Assembly: GCA_016201205.1 (NCBI GenBank)
Contig: JACQDF010000099.1
Location: 1 to 46,181, forward strand
Source of the DNA: Acidobacteriota bacterium
GTDB taxonomy: Bacteria; Acidobacteriota; Terriglobia; Bryobacterales; Bryobacteraceae
Reading direction: 5' to 3'
Length of the DNA stretch: 46,181 bases
How positions within the stretch are numbered: the stretch's first letter is position 1; the number at the start of each line of letters is the position of its first letter. Made by a program: the position numbers and the translations under genes. Below are positions 15,274 to 23,411 of the stretch, one piece after another. The notes under the pieces are model-generated. The model ran no database searches. It saw only the letters and a list, made by a program, of their open reading frames with translations, and was not told where the DNA came from.

Positions 15274-17288
15274 CGACCGAACGAGAAACGATCCTTCTGC
15301 GTTCCCTGACCGAAACCACCTGGCGGTTTTACCTTTGGGCAGGTATGTTGCTGGCGGCGGTGGCGTGGGGGCTCTATGCCTATCTCCACCAGCTCCGGAA
15401 CGGCCTGGCGGTGACCGGCCTCCGCGACCAGGTGTCCTGGGGACTCTACATCACCAACTTCGTCTTCTTCATTGGCATCAGCCACGCCGGAACGCTGATT
15501 TCGGCCATCCTGCGGGTCACCAGGACCGACTGGAGGCGTCCGATCACGCGGATGGCGGAAGCCATCACCGTGTTCTCCCTCTGCATTGGTGCGCCCATGG
15601 TCATTGTGGACCTCGGACGCCCCGATCGATTGCTGAATCTTTTCCGCTACGGACGCCTGCAATCGCCGATCCTGTGGGACGTCCTTTCGGTGAGCACGTA
15701 CCTGACCGGCTGCGTTCTGTATTTCTACCTGCCGCTGATCCCGGACTTGGGAATGCTGGCCGATCATCCCGATTTGCCGAACTGGCGAAAACGACTCTAC
15801 CGGACGTTCTCGCTGGGGTGGAAGGGCACCCAGCCCCAGAAGTATCTGCTTGAAAAGGCGATTTCCATCATGGCCGTCTTCATCATCCCGCTGGCCGTTT
15901 CCGTACACACGGTGGTCTCCTGGATCTTCGCCATGACGCTGCGGCCGGGATGGGATAGCAGTATCTTTGGGCCCTACTTCGTGGTTGGAGCAATCTTTTC
16001 CGGCTGCGCCTCGGTCATCCTTTCGATGTACATCCTGCGGCGTGTGTTTCGCCTGGAAGATTACCTCTTACCATTGCATTTCAGGAACCTGGGCCTGTTG
16101 CTGCTGACATTCGCCCTCCTCTACACCTACTTCAATATCAACGAGTACCTGACGGTCGGATACAAGTTCCCCGGGATGCACAAGACGCTGCTGGAAGAGC
16201 TGATGTTCGGCGAATACGCGCTGTCTTTCTGGGGCGTGCAGATGATGGGCGTTTTCTGCCCCATCGCCCTGATGATCGCGGTGCTCGCCTTCAAGCGCCA
16301 CCAGCAATTCATCATACCGGGCGTCGCATTTGCGTCCGCGGCGGTGGTCGCCGGAGCCTGGGCCAAGCGCTATCTGATCGTGATCCCGACCCTCAGCAGC
16401 CCTTATCTGCCGACACAAGGGGTGCCCTGGGAGTGGAGTCACTACCGGCCCACGTGGGTCGAATGGTCCATTACGCTTGCTGCCTTCGCCGGCTTCCTGC
16501 TGATTTACACGCTGGTGTCGAAGTTGCTGCCGATGGTCTCGATCTGGGAGACGCGCGATGAGGAGGCGGCGGACACCGAGGCGCCGGAGCGTTGGCCGGC
16601 GAAATGGAGGCCGAATCCCGCGCTCGGGACAGCGCTCATCGTGGTCTTTGCGCTGTTTTGCGGGTCGCTGGCGCGGGCAGGGGAGACTCGGGCTGCCCGC
16701 AAGCCCAAGGCCACGGTCATTTCCCTGGACTGGCATGCCATCTCCCCCAGCCAGACTCCTCCAGCCTCCGGCGGGGAGCATGTCATGCCAACAACCACTC
16801 CACGGGCGTACCTCATGCTGGATCGCGTGTTTGGCCGCGTCGGCCCCGGCATCAGCCTCCACGAAGAGGATCGACCTTTGCCCTCCATCAATGCGACTGC
16901 CAGCCTGCTGGAGCAAGGCGGCGCCGGGCTGTCCTTTAAGGTGGTCGATTTCTCGCTCAAGACCAGTTTCGGCATCCTGGCACTCGGCAGTTGGCCCACG
17001 CTGGATGACGGCAAGGCCAGCGTGGTGATTCGCGACCGGCGATACGGCCAATATCTTCTGATGGCCAGTTTTCGCGGCGACGACGAGGCACAGGCAGCGC
17101 GCGGGGAGGCCATGGTTGATTTCGGGCCCAGGCCGCCGGCTGCCCTGCCGGAAGCCGGTGTTTTGATCACCCCTTACCTGACTGCCGGGATCGGTCTGCC
17201 GTTTGTTCTGTTCTACGGAACCATGTGGGTCGTGCTTGTGTACGCCTTCGGATATCTGATCTTGTGGCGTATGCGCCGAAACGGGTAA
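15270..17288 (+). CDS. NrfD/PsrC-type quinone-interacting membrane protein with extra C-terminal domain
   Basis: A 672-residue protein, much longer than ordinary NrfD (about 320-420). Residues 1-440 contain about ten transmembrane helices of the NrfD/PsrC fold (for example WGLYITNFVFFIGISHAG and IVDLGRPDRLLNLF). NrfD proteins exchange electrons between quinol and a bound ferredoxin, here almost certainly the product of the gene overlapping it by 4 bp upstream. After residue 450 comes another helix ending GSLARAG that looks like an internal signal anchor, a hydrophilic domain of about 150 residues (475-625) with no recognised motif, and a final membrane segment or two. The extra part looks like a fused, separately anchored protein. 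It is the last gene of the electron-transfer set; the TPP-enzyme gene follows after 69 bp with its own promoter-like box. Confidence 0.88.
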   Translation: MTTERETILLRSLTETTWRFYLWAGMLLAAVAWGLYAYLHQLRNGLAVTGLRDQVSWGLYITNFVFFIGISHAGTLISAILRVTRTDWRRPITRMAEAITVFSLCIGAPMVIVDLGRPDRLLNLFRYGRLQSPILWDVLSVSTYLTGCVLYFYLPLIPDLGMLADHPDLPNWRKRLYRTFSLGWKGTQPQKYLLEKAISIMAVFIIPLAVSVHTVVSWIFAMTLRPGWDSSIFGPYFVVGAIFSGCASVILSMYILRRVFRLEDYLLPLHFRNLGLLLLTFALLYTYFNINEYLTVGYKFPGMHKTLLEELMFGEYALSFWGVQMMGVFCPIALMIAVLAFKRHQQFIIPGVAFASAAVVAGAWAKRYLIVIPTLSSPYLPTQGVPWEWSHYRPTWVEWSITLAAFAGFLLIYTLVSKLLPMVSIWETRDEEAADTEAPERWPAKWRPNPALGTALIVVFALFCGSLARAGETRAARKPKATVISLDWHAISPSQTPPASGGEHVMPTTTPRAYLMLDRVFGRVGPGISLHEEDRPLPSINATASLLEQGGAGLSFKVVDFSLKTSFGILALGSWPTLDDGKASVVIRDRRYGQYLLMASFRGDDEAQAARGEAMVDFGPRPPAALPEAGVLITPYLTAGIGLPFVLFYGTMWVVLVYAFGYLILWRMRRNG

Positions 17289-17330
17289 CTCTCTCCCCGC
17301 CCCCCTGTTTGCATCGTCCCTCCAATCCCG

Positions 17331-17336
17331 TATATT
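17331..17336 (+). promoter_or_regulatory. -10-like box upstream of the TPP-enzyme gene
   Basis: TATATT stands out in the 69-bp GC-rich gap, with TTTGCA 17 bp upstream as a poor -35. The layout would give a leader of about 15 bases before the ATG at 17358, suggesting transcription independent of the electron-transfer operon. Confidence 0.3.
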
Positions 17337-17357
17337 CATTCAAGGGGCTTATTTTCC

Positions 17358-19271
17358 ATGAGAGAGCTGGTAAAACGCTACTTCGATCACGGCCTGTCGC
17401 GACGCGGCTTTGCGCGGAAACTGGCCCAACTCGGTTTCACGGCTGCGGCTGCGGAGGCGGTGCTCGAGAATCTCGACGCCGCCGATAACGCCTCCTCGCG
17501 CGCGGATGCGGCTTCCAGTATCGCCGAAGGCTCGGGAGGCGATCTGGTTGTGGCCCAGGCAAAGGCGGCTGGCGTCGAGTACGTCTTCACCAACCCAGGC
17601 TCGTTCGAGGTCGGCTTTTTCGACGCACTACTCGACACGCCAGGCATGCAGCTCATCATGGGCCTGCACGAAGGCATCGTGATTTCGCTCGCCGACGGCT
17701 ACCATCGCGTCAGTCTCAAGCCCGCCTTTGTAAATCTGCACGTCATTGCCGGGACGGCGCAGGCGGCGGGGCAGCTTTACAACGCCAGCCGCGACGGCTC
17801 GGCGCTGGTGCTCACCGCCGGGCTCAACGACAACCAGGCATGGAGCGACGAGTCGATTCTGGCGCCGCGGCCCGGTTATGACCAGAAGGACGTCAACCGC
17901 CAGTTCACCAAGATCTCCTGGGATGCGCGCCAGGGCGAGGCGTTGCCCACCATGCTGCGGCGCGCTTTCAAGACAGCGACCGCGCCGCCCGGCGGGCCCG
18001 TCTACCTCGCCATGGCGCACTATGCTCTCGAAGCCAGGAATCTCCGAGCCGAGATCCTGCCGGCGCAGCGCTTCCTGTTCAACGCCCGCAGCCGGCCAGA
18101 CGCCGCGGCGGTGGAAGAAACAGCGCGCCTGCTGATGGAAGCAAAGCGACCGGCCCTCATCGCGGGCGACGAGGTATGGAAATCCGGAGCGCAGCCCGAA
18201 CTGATTGCGCTGTCGGAAAGGCTGGGGTTGCCGGTATTCTCCGAGCGGTCTTCTTACCGCAACATCCCGTCGTATCATCCGCACAGCGTCGGCGGCTTTT
18301 CGCTCGAATCGCCCTGGATCAAGAACGGCTGCGACCTGTTGATGTTCATCGGTGCGCGCGATATGGGCGGCAAGCTCCCGCCGAGATCGCCGGAAATGCC
18401 GGCCGGGGCGCGGATCGTTCGTCTCGGTCTCGATCTTGCGTCCATGAGCCGCAACTACGCCACCGACCTCGCGCTGGTCGCCGACGTCAAATCCGGGCTC
18501 AAAGATCTGATGGCGGCTGTCGAATCCCTGGCGACCAAAGAGCGCCTCGGCAATATCGGCGCTACCCGCTCCGGAGCGTTGCGCGCGTACACCACTACGC
18601 AACGCGCGCGCATGGAAGACGCCATCAAGAGGAACTCCGGCCATTCGCCGATCGAGGCCGATGAGATCGGCGCCGTGCTTGGGCGCACCATCGACAAGGA
18701 CGCGATCGTGGTCAGCGAGAACCTCACCGGCAAGTACGGCATGTTCCGCTTCGGCTATCGCGAAGACGAGCAGATGTATCTGAGCAACACCGGACTGGGA
18801 CTCGGCTGGGGCATCGGCGCCGCCACCGGCGCCAAGCTGGCCGCGCCGGACCGGCAGGTGATCTGCACCATCGGGGACGGCTCGGTGATGTACAGCGCAT
18901 CCGGCTTCTGGACCCAGGCGCGTTACGCCATCCCGGTGCTCACCGTGGTCTACAACAACAAGAACTACCAGACTGTGCGTCACGCCTATCACGGCTACCG
19001 GGGCAAGATGGCGGCATCGGGCAAGTATGTGGGCATGTACCTGGGGGACCCGGATCTCGACTTCGTCAAGCTCGGCGAGAGCCAGGGTGTCAAGGGCGAA
19101 AAAGTCAGCGCGCCATCGGAACTCGAGCCGGCCTTGAGACGCGGCATCAACGCCACCCGCGATGGGAAGCCGTACATCGTCGAAGTGGCCACGGCGCGCT
19201 ACGGCGGCGGGGCCGAATCCACGTGGCACGAAGGCTTCCATTTAGCCGCCCGGCGCAAGCGGCGCGTGTAA
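17358..19271 (+). CDS. thiamine pyrophosphate-dependent decarboxylase/synthase family enzyme
   Basis: A 637-residue TPP enzyme of the acetolactate synthase / benzoylformate decarboxylase superfamily. The N-terminal PYR domain carries the activating Glu105 (LHEGIVI), a central domain follows, and the C-terminal domain has the TPP/Mg motif GDGS at 506-509 ending with YNNKNYQ near 535. The first 55 residues are an unusual extension with LSRRGFARKLAQLGF and an Ala-rich helix, resembling a Tat leader but lacking a clear hydrophobic core. The substrate is not determinable; a 2-keto acid decarboxylase is likely. AAGGGG lies about 10 bp before the ATG. Its place after the electron-transfer genes may be coincidental. 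Confidence 0.85.
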   Translation: MRELVKRYFDHGLSRRGFARKLAQLGFTAAAAEAVLENLDAADNASSRADAASSIAEGSGGDLVVAQAKAAGVEYVFTNPGSFEVGFFDALLDTPGMQLIMGLHEGIVISLADGYHRVSLKPAFVNLHVIAGTAQAAGQLYNASRDGSALVLTAGLNDNQAWSDESILAPRPGYDQKDVNRQFTKISWDARQGEALPTMLRRAFKTATAPPGGPVYLAMAHYALEARNLRAEILPAQRFLFNARSRPDAAAVEETARLLMEAKRPALIAGDEVWKSGAQPELIALSERLGLPVFSERSSYRNIPSYHPHSVGGFSLESPWIKNGCDLLMFIGARDMGGKLPPRSPEMPAGARIVRLGLDLASMSRNYATDLALVADVKSGLKDLMAAVESLATKERLGNIGATRSGALRAYTTTQRARMEDAIKRNSGHSPIEADEIGAVLGRTIDKDAIVVSENLTGKYGMFRFGYREDEQMYLSNTGLGLGWGIGAATGAKLAAPDRQVICTIGDGSVMYSASGFWTQARYAIPVLTVVYNNKNYQTVRHAYHGYRGKMAASGKYVGMYLGDPDLDFVKLGESQGVKGEKVSAPSELEPALRRGINATRDGKPYIVEVATARYGGGAESTWHEGFHLAARRKRRV

Positions 19272-19284
19272 CAGCGCGCGAAAG

Positions 19285-19950
19285 TCACTGGATCGAAAAC
19301 TGCACGGTCACCGGGTAGGTCAGCCTCAGATTCGACGGCTGCGCCGGCAGGCCAATAACCACCCCAGTGAAGGATGCCACCACCTGAACAGGAGTCAACG
19401 GCGTTGCGTCGTTGACCGAGCGGATCGCTCCCAATCGCACGCCCGCGGCGCGCGCCAGCGTTTCTGCTCTTTTCCGCGCTTCCTCGAGCAGTTCCGGCAG
19501 CAGCCTTTGCCGCAACTGCTCCAACGCGCGCTCGCTGGCGCCGGCAACCATCGAGTAAGAGACTTCTCGAATGCCCCTCGGCAAATTGCGTCGCAAGGCC
19601 TCGAGGCGATCGAGCGTATCTTTGAGGCGCTCGCCGGGAAGCGTCGTTTCAAATTCGTACTGAAGCATCGACGGCAGCACAGGGACAGGGCCGGGACCGG
19701 GTAGGATGACCCTGCGGGCTGGATTTGAAGTGCTTACCGACACCAGGTCGTTCGCGGTAATGCCAAGTCCGGCCAGCGACTCGAGCGCTTGCGCCTGTGG
19801 AAGGTCCATCGCGGCCGACACGGCGACCCGCAACGTCGCCTGGTCGGCGACCAGCGTGACGGTCCGCGAAGCCGTGCTGACCAGAGTGCGATCGGCCGTC
19901 TGAGCCACGGCCAGGCTGGAGCACAAAGCAAAAAACAAACCGGCGCGCAT
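19285..19950 (-). CDS. SIMPL (DUF541) domain periplasmic protein, copy 1
   Basis: A 221-residue exported protein with a signal peptide (MRAGLFFALCSSLAVAQT) and a SIMPL/DUF541 fold: strand-rich N-terminus with SRTVTLVADQATL, a helical block with ARKRAETLARAAGV (about 150-165), and a C-terminal LTYPVTVQFSIQ strand. The family is periplasmic and of uncertain function. The ATG at 19950 is chosen because GGGAGG lies 8 bp upstream; the upstream in-frame ATG at 19965 overlaps that site. It starts 1 bp after the stop of its paralogue upstream and is convergent with the TPP-enzyme gene. Confidence 0.83.
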   Translation of the reverse strand: MRAGLFFALCSSLAVAQTADRTLVSTASRTVTLVADQATLRVAVSAAMDLPQAQALESLAGLGITANDLVSVSTSNPARRVILPGPGPVPVLPSMLQYEFETTLPGERLKDTLDRLEALRRNLPRGIREVSYSMVAGASERALEQLRQRLLPELLEEARKRAETLARAAGVRLGAIRSVNDATPLTPVQVVASFTGVVIGLPAQPSNLRLTYPVTVQFSIQ

Positions 19951-19951
19951 C

Positions 19952-20599
19952 TCATGACCTCCCAAAGCGAAGATTCACCGTGAGGGTGACCCGTATGCTC
20001 GATGGCTCCCCAGGAACCAAGCCGCCCACGATGCCCAATGGCGACGCAGTCGGAGAAAGGCCTTCGCTGATCAGCAGGATCGGGCCCAAGCTGAAGCCGG
20101 AGGCTCGCGCCAGCGCTTCCGCTTTGCGCCTCGCTTCAGCGATCAGCTCGGCCAGCACCGGTTGGCGGGCCTGTTCGACCGACCGGCCACTGGCGGCCAG
20201 GGAAGCGCTGAAATCCAGCGAAAGGACGCCCTCGGGCCGGCGGCTGCGGAACGCTTCCAGCCGGTCGACCGTCTCGCGGAAGGCCGCCGCCGGTGTAGTC
20301 AGAAGGAACTGCCAGTTGATGACCGGTTCCCGCGGGCCCAGCAGCTCAGGGCCGACAGCAATGATAGAACTGGACGAGGCGCTTAGGCCCACCAGGTGCT
20401 CCTCTCTTACGCCCACTGGCCGAAGCATATTCAGCAGCACCTCGAGCGACGTCCCGAACCCCGCGCTGACCGCGATCTGATAGACCGCTTCATCCGGGGC
20501 GATGGTAATGGTGCGGCTGGCGGATGCGGTAACGGCCTGGTCCGCCGGTTGCGCGAACATGGCCAGCGGAAAAAGCAAAGCGAAAATGCAATGTCTCAT
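19952..20599 (-). CDS. SIMPL (DUF541) domain periplasmic protein, copy 2
   Basis: A 215-residue exported protein with a signal peptide (MRHCIFALLFPLAMFAQP) and the same organisation as its downstream neighbour: ASRTITIAPDEAVY, ARRKAEALARASGF, then a VTLTVNLRF terminal strand. The frame is open upstream to 21067, but that part is antisense to the oxidoreductase gene, so the ATG with a signal peptide at 20599 is used. Only one base separates its stop from the next start, so the two paralogues are a coupled pair. The pair probably arose by tandem duplication; they have diverged well beyond recent copies. Confidence 0.83.
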   Translation of the reverse strand: MRHCIFALLFPLAMFAQPADQAVTASASRTITIAPDEAVYQIAVSAGFGTSLEVLLNMLRPVGVREEHLVGLSASSSSIIAVGPELLGPREPVINWQFLLTTPAAAFRETVDRLEAFRSRRPEGVLSLDFSASLAASGRSVEQARQPVLAELIAEARRKAEALARASGFSLGPILLISEGLSPTASPLGIVGGLVPGEPSSIRVTLTVNLRFGRS

Positions 20600-20652
20600 A
20601 CCTAACGACGATGATAGCTCGACGGGCTGGACCGCGCTTCCGCCTGTGAGGC

Positions 20653-20751
20653 TTACAGGCGTCTGGAATCCGCCCGCAAGCCGTCCATGACCTCCGCGGC
20701 CAGCTCTTCGGCATTGAGCCGGATCCTGTCGAGGACTACCGGGAGAAGCAT
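20653..20751 (-). CDS. possible 32-residue small protein
   Basis: A short frame in the gap between the SIMPL pair and the oxidoreductase gene. The product contains NAEELAAEVMDGLRADSRRL, which looks like an amphipathic acidic/basic helix. An upstream GTG could add five codons. No family is recognised. It may be a small protein, the remnant of a larger gene, or chance. Confidence 0.18.
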   Translation of the reverse strand: MLLPVVLDRIRLNAEELAAEVMDGLRADSRRL

Positions 20752-20806
20752 ACGCGCCCCGCTCACAGGTTAGCAAAGGGCCAGCCGGATGGTGCATCAT
20801 GCTGGT

Positions 20807-21847
20807 ATGCCCGAACCACTTCATCTCGCAGTCATCGGTCTTGGACGAATCGGAAAATTGCACGCATTGCACGCCCACGAGCTGGCGCAGGAAACAGGCC
20901 AGTGCCGGCTGGCCGCGGTGGTCGACAGCAACCCCGCGTTGGGGCAGGCCGTCGCGGGTTCGATCGCGAAAGACTTGCGCGTCTTCTCCAGCGTGGAAGA
21001 GCTGATTTCTTCCGGAGTCAGCAATGCCAGTGTGATCGCGACGCCCACCGATTGCCACCGCGCGCATGCCACCAGGCTGATCGAAGCGGGCCAGCGCGTG
21101 CTGCTGGAAAAGCCTCTCACCGGCTCACTTGCCGAGGATCGCGAATTCTGCGAGTTTCTCGATGCGAACCACCCGCGCTCCCTGATGCTCGCTTTCCAGC
21201 GCCGTTTCGACGGCCCCTTGTGCGCCGCCAGGCGTCTGATCGAGCAAGGCGCGATCGGCCGCGTCTTCAAGATTGTGTCGACGATGGAAGACTCGAACCC
21301 GGCGCCCAACGGCTACGTCAGCCAGGGCATTCTGGCCGACATGTCGGTCCATAACGTCGACGAAGTGCTGTGGCTGTGCGGCCGCATGCCGCGAGCAGCA
21401 GCCGCCATCGGCAATTGCATTTACAGCCGCCGCCTGAGCACGGCTGTCGAGGACTTCGACGACGCGTTCCTGTACCTGTGGTTTGATGGCGAGTTCTCGG
21501 CGCAGGTTTCCGTCAGCCGCAATCACGTTTCCGGCTATCGCGTCGAAACGTGGATCTTTGGAGAGAAAGGGCACATCCACGCTGGCCACTTCGACCAGAA
21601 GTCCCTCCAGATCACCCTGGAAGCCTACGGCCGCAAGCAGCCCATCCACCACGAAGGATTCCAGATGCGCGGCTACGGCGAGGGCGTGCCGGAGTTCTTT
21701 GAGCGCTTCGGCCCGGCTTACAAGGCGGAGCTTGCCGAATTTGTCGGGCGCTGCCGGAGCGGCGAGCCGTTCCCGGTGACGCACAATTACGGGCTGCGGG
21801 CGATGGAGGTGATTGACATGGGAATGCGCAATCTGATCGGCCGGTAG
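20807..21847 (+). CDS. Gfo/Idh/MocA family oxidoreductase (inositol dehydrogenase-like)
   Basis: A 346-residue cytoplasmic NAD(P)-dependent sugar/polyol dehydrogenase-type protein. The Rossmann motif VIGLGRIGKLHA is at the N-terminus, the family EKP motif appears as LLEKPLTG (about residues 100-107), and the substrate-binding domain carries DMSVHNVDEVLW with the expected His/Asp region. It resembles myo-inositol 2-dehydrogenases (IolG), but the substrate cannot be assigned. The ATG at 20807 is preferred because it starts exactly at the Rossmann strand; an ATG at 20789 adds six residues. It is followed by a strong GC hairpin at 21880. Confidence 0.87.
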   Translation: MPEPLHLAVIGLGRIGKLHALHAHELAQETGQCRLAAVVDSNPALGQAVAGSIAKDLRVFSSVEELISSGVSNASVIATPTDCHRAHATRLIEAGQRVLLEKPLTGSLAEDREFCEFLDANHPRSLMLAFQRRFDGPLCAARRLIEQGAIGRVFKIVSTMEDSNPAPNGYVSQGILADMSVHNVDEVLWLCGRMPRAAAAIGNCIYSRRLSTAVEDFDDAFLYLWFDGEFSAQVSVSRNHVSGYRVETWIFGEKGHIHAGHFDQKSLQITLEAYGRKQPIHHEGFQMRGYGEGVPEFFERFGPAYKAELAEFVGRCRSGEPFPVTHNYGLRAMEVIDMGMRNLIGR

Positions 21848-21879
21848 GCATGTAGCGTTCACCCTTCCCTGGGGGTTCC

Positions 21880-21900
21880 CGCGGTGGCGGCGCCACCGCG
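21880..21900. terminator. perfect 9-bp GC hairpin after the oxidoreductase gene
   Basis: CGCGGTGGC and GCCACCGCG pair perfectly around a GGC loop, 33 bp after the stop at 21847. No T-run follows, so it is either a Rho-assisted or atypical terminator or a transcript-stabilising hairpin. Confidence 0.45.
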
Positions 21901-22034
21901 AGTTGGCCCCGGCCGTGAGGCGTCCCTCAGCAATTCAGTGGCTTCCATGCCCGGAAGTTCTCCACCCGCCGATTGTCACGTGCGAAAAGCTGTAATAAGA
22001 TGTAGGTACCTTCACCTGGGTGAGGTACACTTCC

Positions 22035-23411
22035 ATGATCCGTCTGGACGCTGATCGACCCGTTGAATTCTGCGACGGTTTCCGCCGCCGCGACTTTCTT
22101 CATGCCGGTGCATTGTCTGCGCTTGGCCTGGGCCTGACGCAGTTTCTCGGCTTGAAAGCCTTCGGCGCCGTCGACCCGGGCAAAGACACCAACTGCATCC
22201 TGATGATGCTGGTAGGCGGGCCTTCGCAACTCGATACGTGGGACATGAAGCCCAACGCGCCTGTCGAGATCCGCGGCCCCTACAAGCCCATCAAGACCAA
22301 TGTCCCCGGCATCGAGATTTCGGAAAACTTTCCGCGCATGGCGAAGCACGCCGACAAGTACGCCCTGGTCCGAAGCGTGTATCACACCGCGGCCGCGGTG
22401 CACGACACAGGCCATCAGATGATGCAGACCGGGCGGCTGTTTCAGGGCGGCGTCGAGCATCCGCACTTCGGGTGCGTTCTGGGCAAGCTGAAAGGACCCA
22501 AAGGCGACGTGCCGCCGCACGTGCTGCTGCCGCGGCCGATCGGCAACACGGGCGGAAACATGCCGCACGGGCAGAACGCGGGCTTTCTTGGCAAGACATA
22601 CGACCCGTTCGTGCTGAACGCCGATCCCTCGGACCCGAACTTCAAAGTGCCCGACATGCTGCCGCCCGATTACCTGTCCGCGCTGCGCGTGGACCGGCGG
22701 CGCAACTGGCGCGAGATGATCGACAAGACCGTCAGCCGTTTCGAGACGTCGCAAGACGCACGGCTGCTTGATTCCACCTTCCACCAGGCTTACACGCTGA
22801 TGTCGTCGGAGAAGGCGCGGCGGGCATTCGAGCTCCATCGCGAGCCGGAGCAGATCCGCGAAAAATACGGAATGAATCGGTTCGGCCAGAGCTGCCTGCT
22901 GGCGCGGCGGCTGATCGAAGCGGGCGTGCGCTTCGTCACCGTCAACATGTTCGAGACGGTGTTCGATGAGATCACCTGGGACATTCATGGCTCGAAGCCG
23001 TTCAGCCCGATAAGCTGCTATCGCGATCTGGTGGGGCCGATGTTCGACATGGCGTATTCCAGCCTGCTCGAGGAATTGCACCAGCGCGGCCTGCTCGAGA
23101 ACACGATGGTGGTGTCGTTCGGCGAATTCGGGCGCACGCCGAAGGTGAACCCCGCCGGCGGGCGCGATCACTGGCCGCAATGCTGGACCATTCTGATGGC
23201 GGGCGGCGGCATGAAGGGCGGCCAGGTGGTCGGCGCGTCGGACGAAATCGGAGCGATGCCGAAGGACCGGCCGGTGACGCCGGCGCAAGTGGCCGCCACG
23301 GTTTATCACGGGCTGGGTATTGGTCTGGAGACCGAATTGCCAGGCGCGCAAGGCCGGCCGGTTCCGATCGTGGACCGCGGCATCGAGCCGATCCGGGAGC
23401 TGTTTGGATGA
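22035..23411 (+). CDS. DUF1501 family secreted protein
   Basis: A 458-residue DUF1501 protein with a Tat leader (FRRRDFLHAGALSALGLGL). The alkaline-phosphatase/sulfatase-like fold is marked by LMMLVGGPSQLDTWDMKP near residue 60, HDTGHQMMQTG near 125, and the C-terminal VVSFGEFGRTPKVN with GGRDHWPQCW, which carries the presumed metal ligands. DUF1501 genes are nearly always next to DUF1549/DUF1553 genes in Planctomycetota and Acidobacteriota; the biochemical role is unproven. The ATG at 22035 (GAGGT 9 bp upstream) is preferred over the GTG at 22020. It overlaps the next gene by 4 bp (ATGA), beginning a five-gene coupled cluster. Confidence 0.9.
   Translation: MIRLDADRPVEFCDGFRRRDFLHAGALSALGLGLTQFLGLKAFGAVDPGKDTNCILMMLVGGPSQLDTWDMKPNAPVEIRGPYKPIKTNVPGIEISENFPRMAKHADKYALVRSVYHTAAAVHDTGHQMMQTGRLFQGGVEHPHFGCVLGKLKGPKGDVPPHVLLPRPIGNTGGNMPHGQNAGFLGKTYDPFVLNADPSDPNFKVPDMLPPDYLSALRVDRRRNWREMIDKTVSRFETSQDARLLDSTFHQAYTLMSSEKARRAFELHREPEQIREKYGMNRFGQSCLLARRLIEAGVRFVTVNMFETVFDEITWDIHGSKPFSPISCYRDLVGPMFDMAYSSLLEELHQRGLLENTMVVSFGEFGRTPKVNPAGGRDHWPQCWTILMAGGGMKGGQVVGASDEIGAMPKDRPVTPAQVAATVYHGLGIGLETELPGAQGRPVPIVDRGIEPIRELFG

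Noticed and set aside
17628..19241. 537-residue open frame on the minus strand
   Set aside because: Antisense shadow of the TPP-enzyme gene; no domain recognised.
21927..23351. 474-residue open frame on the minus strand
   Set aside because: Antisense shadow of the DUF1501 gene, rich in Arg and His.
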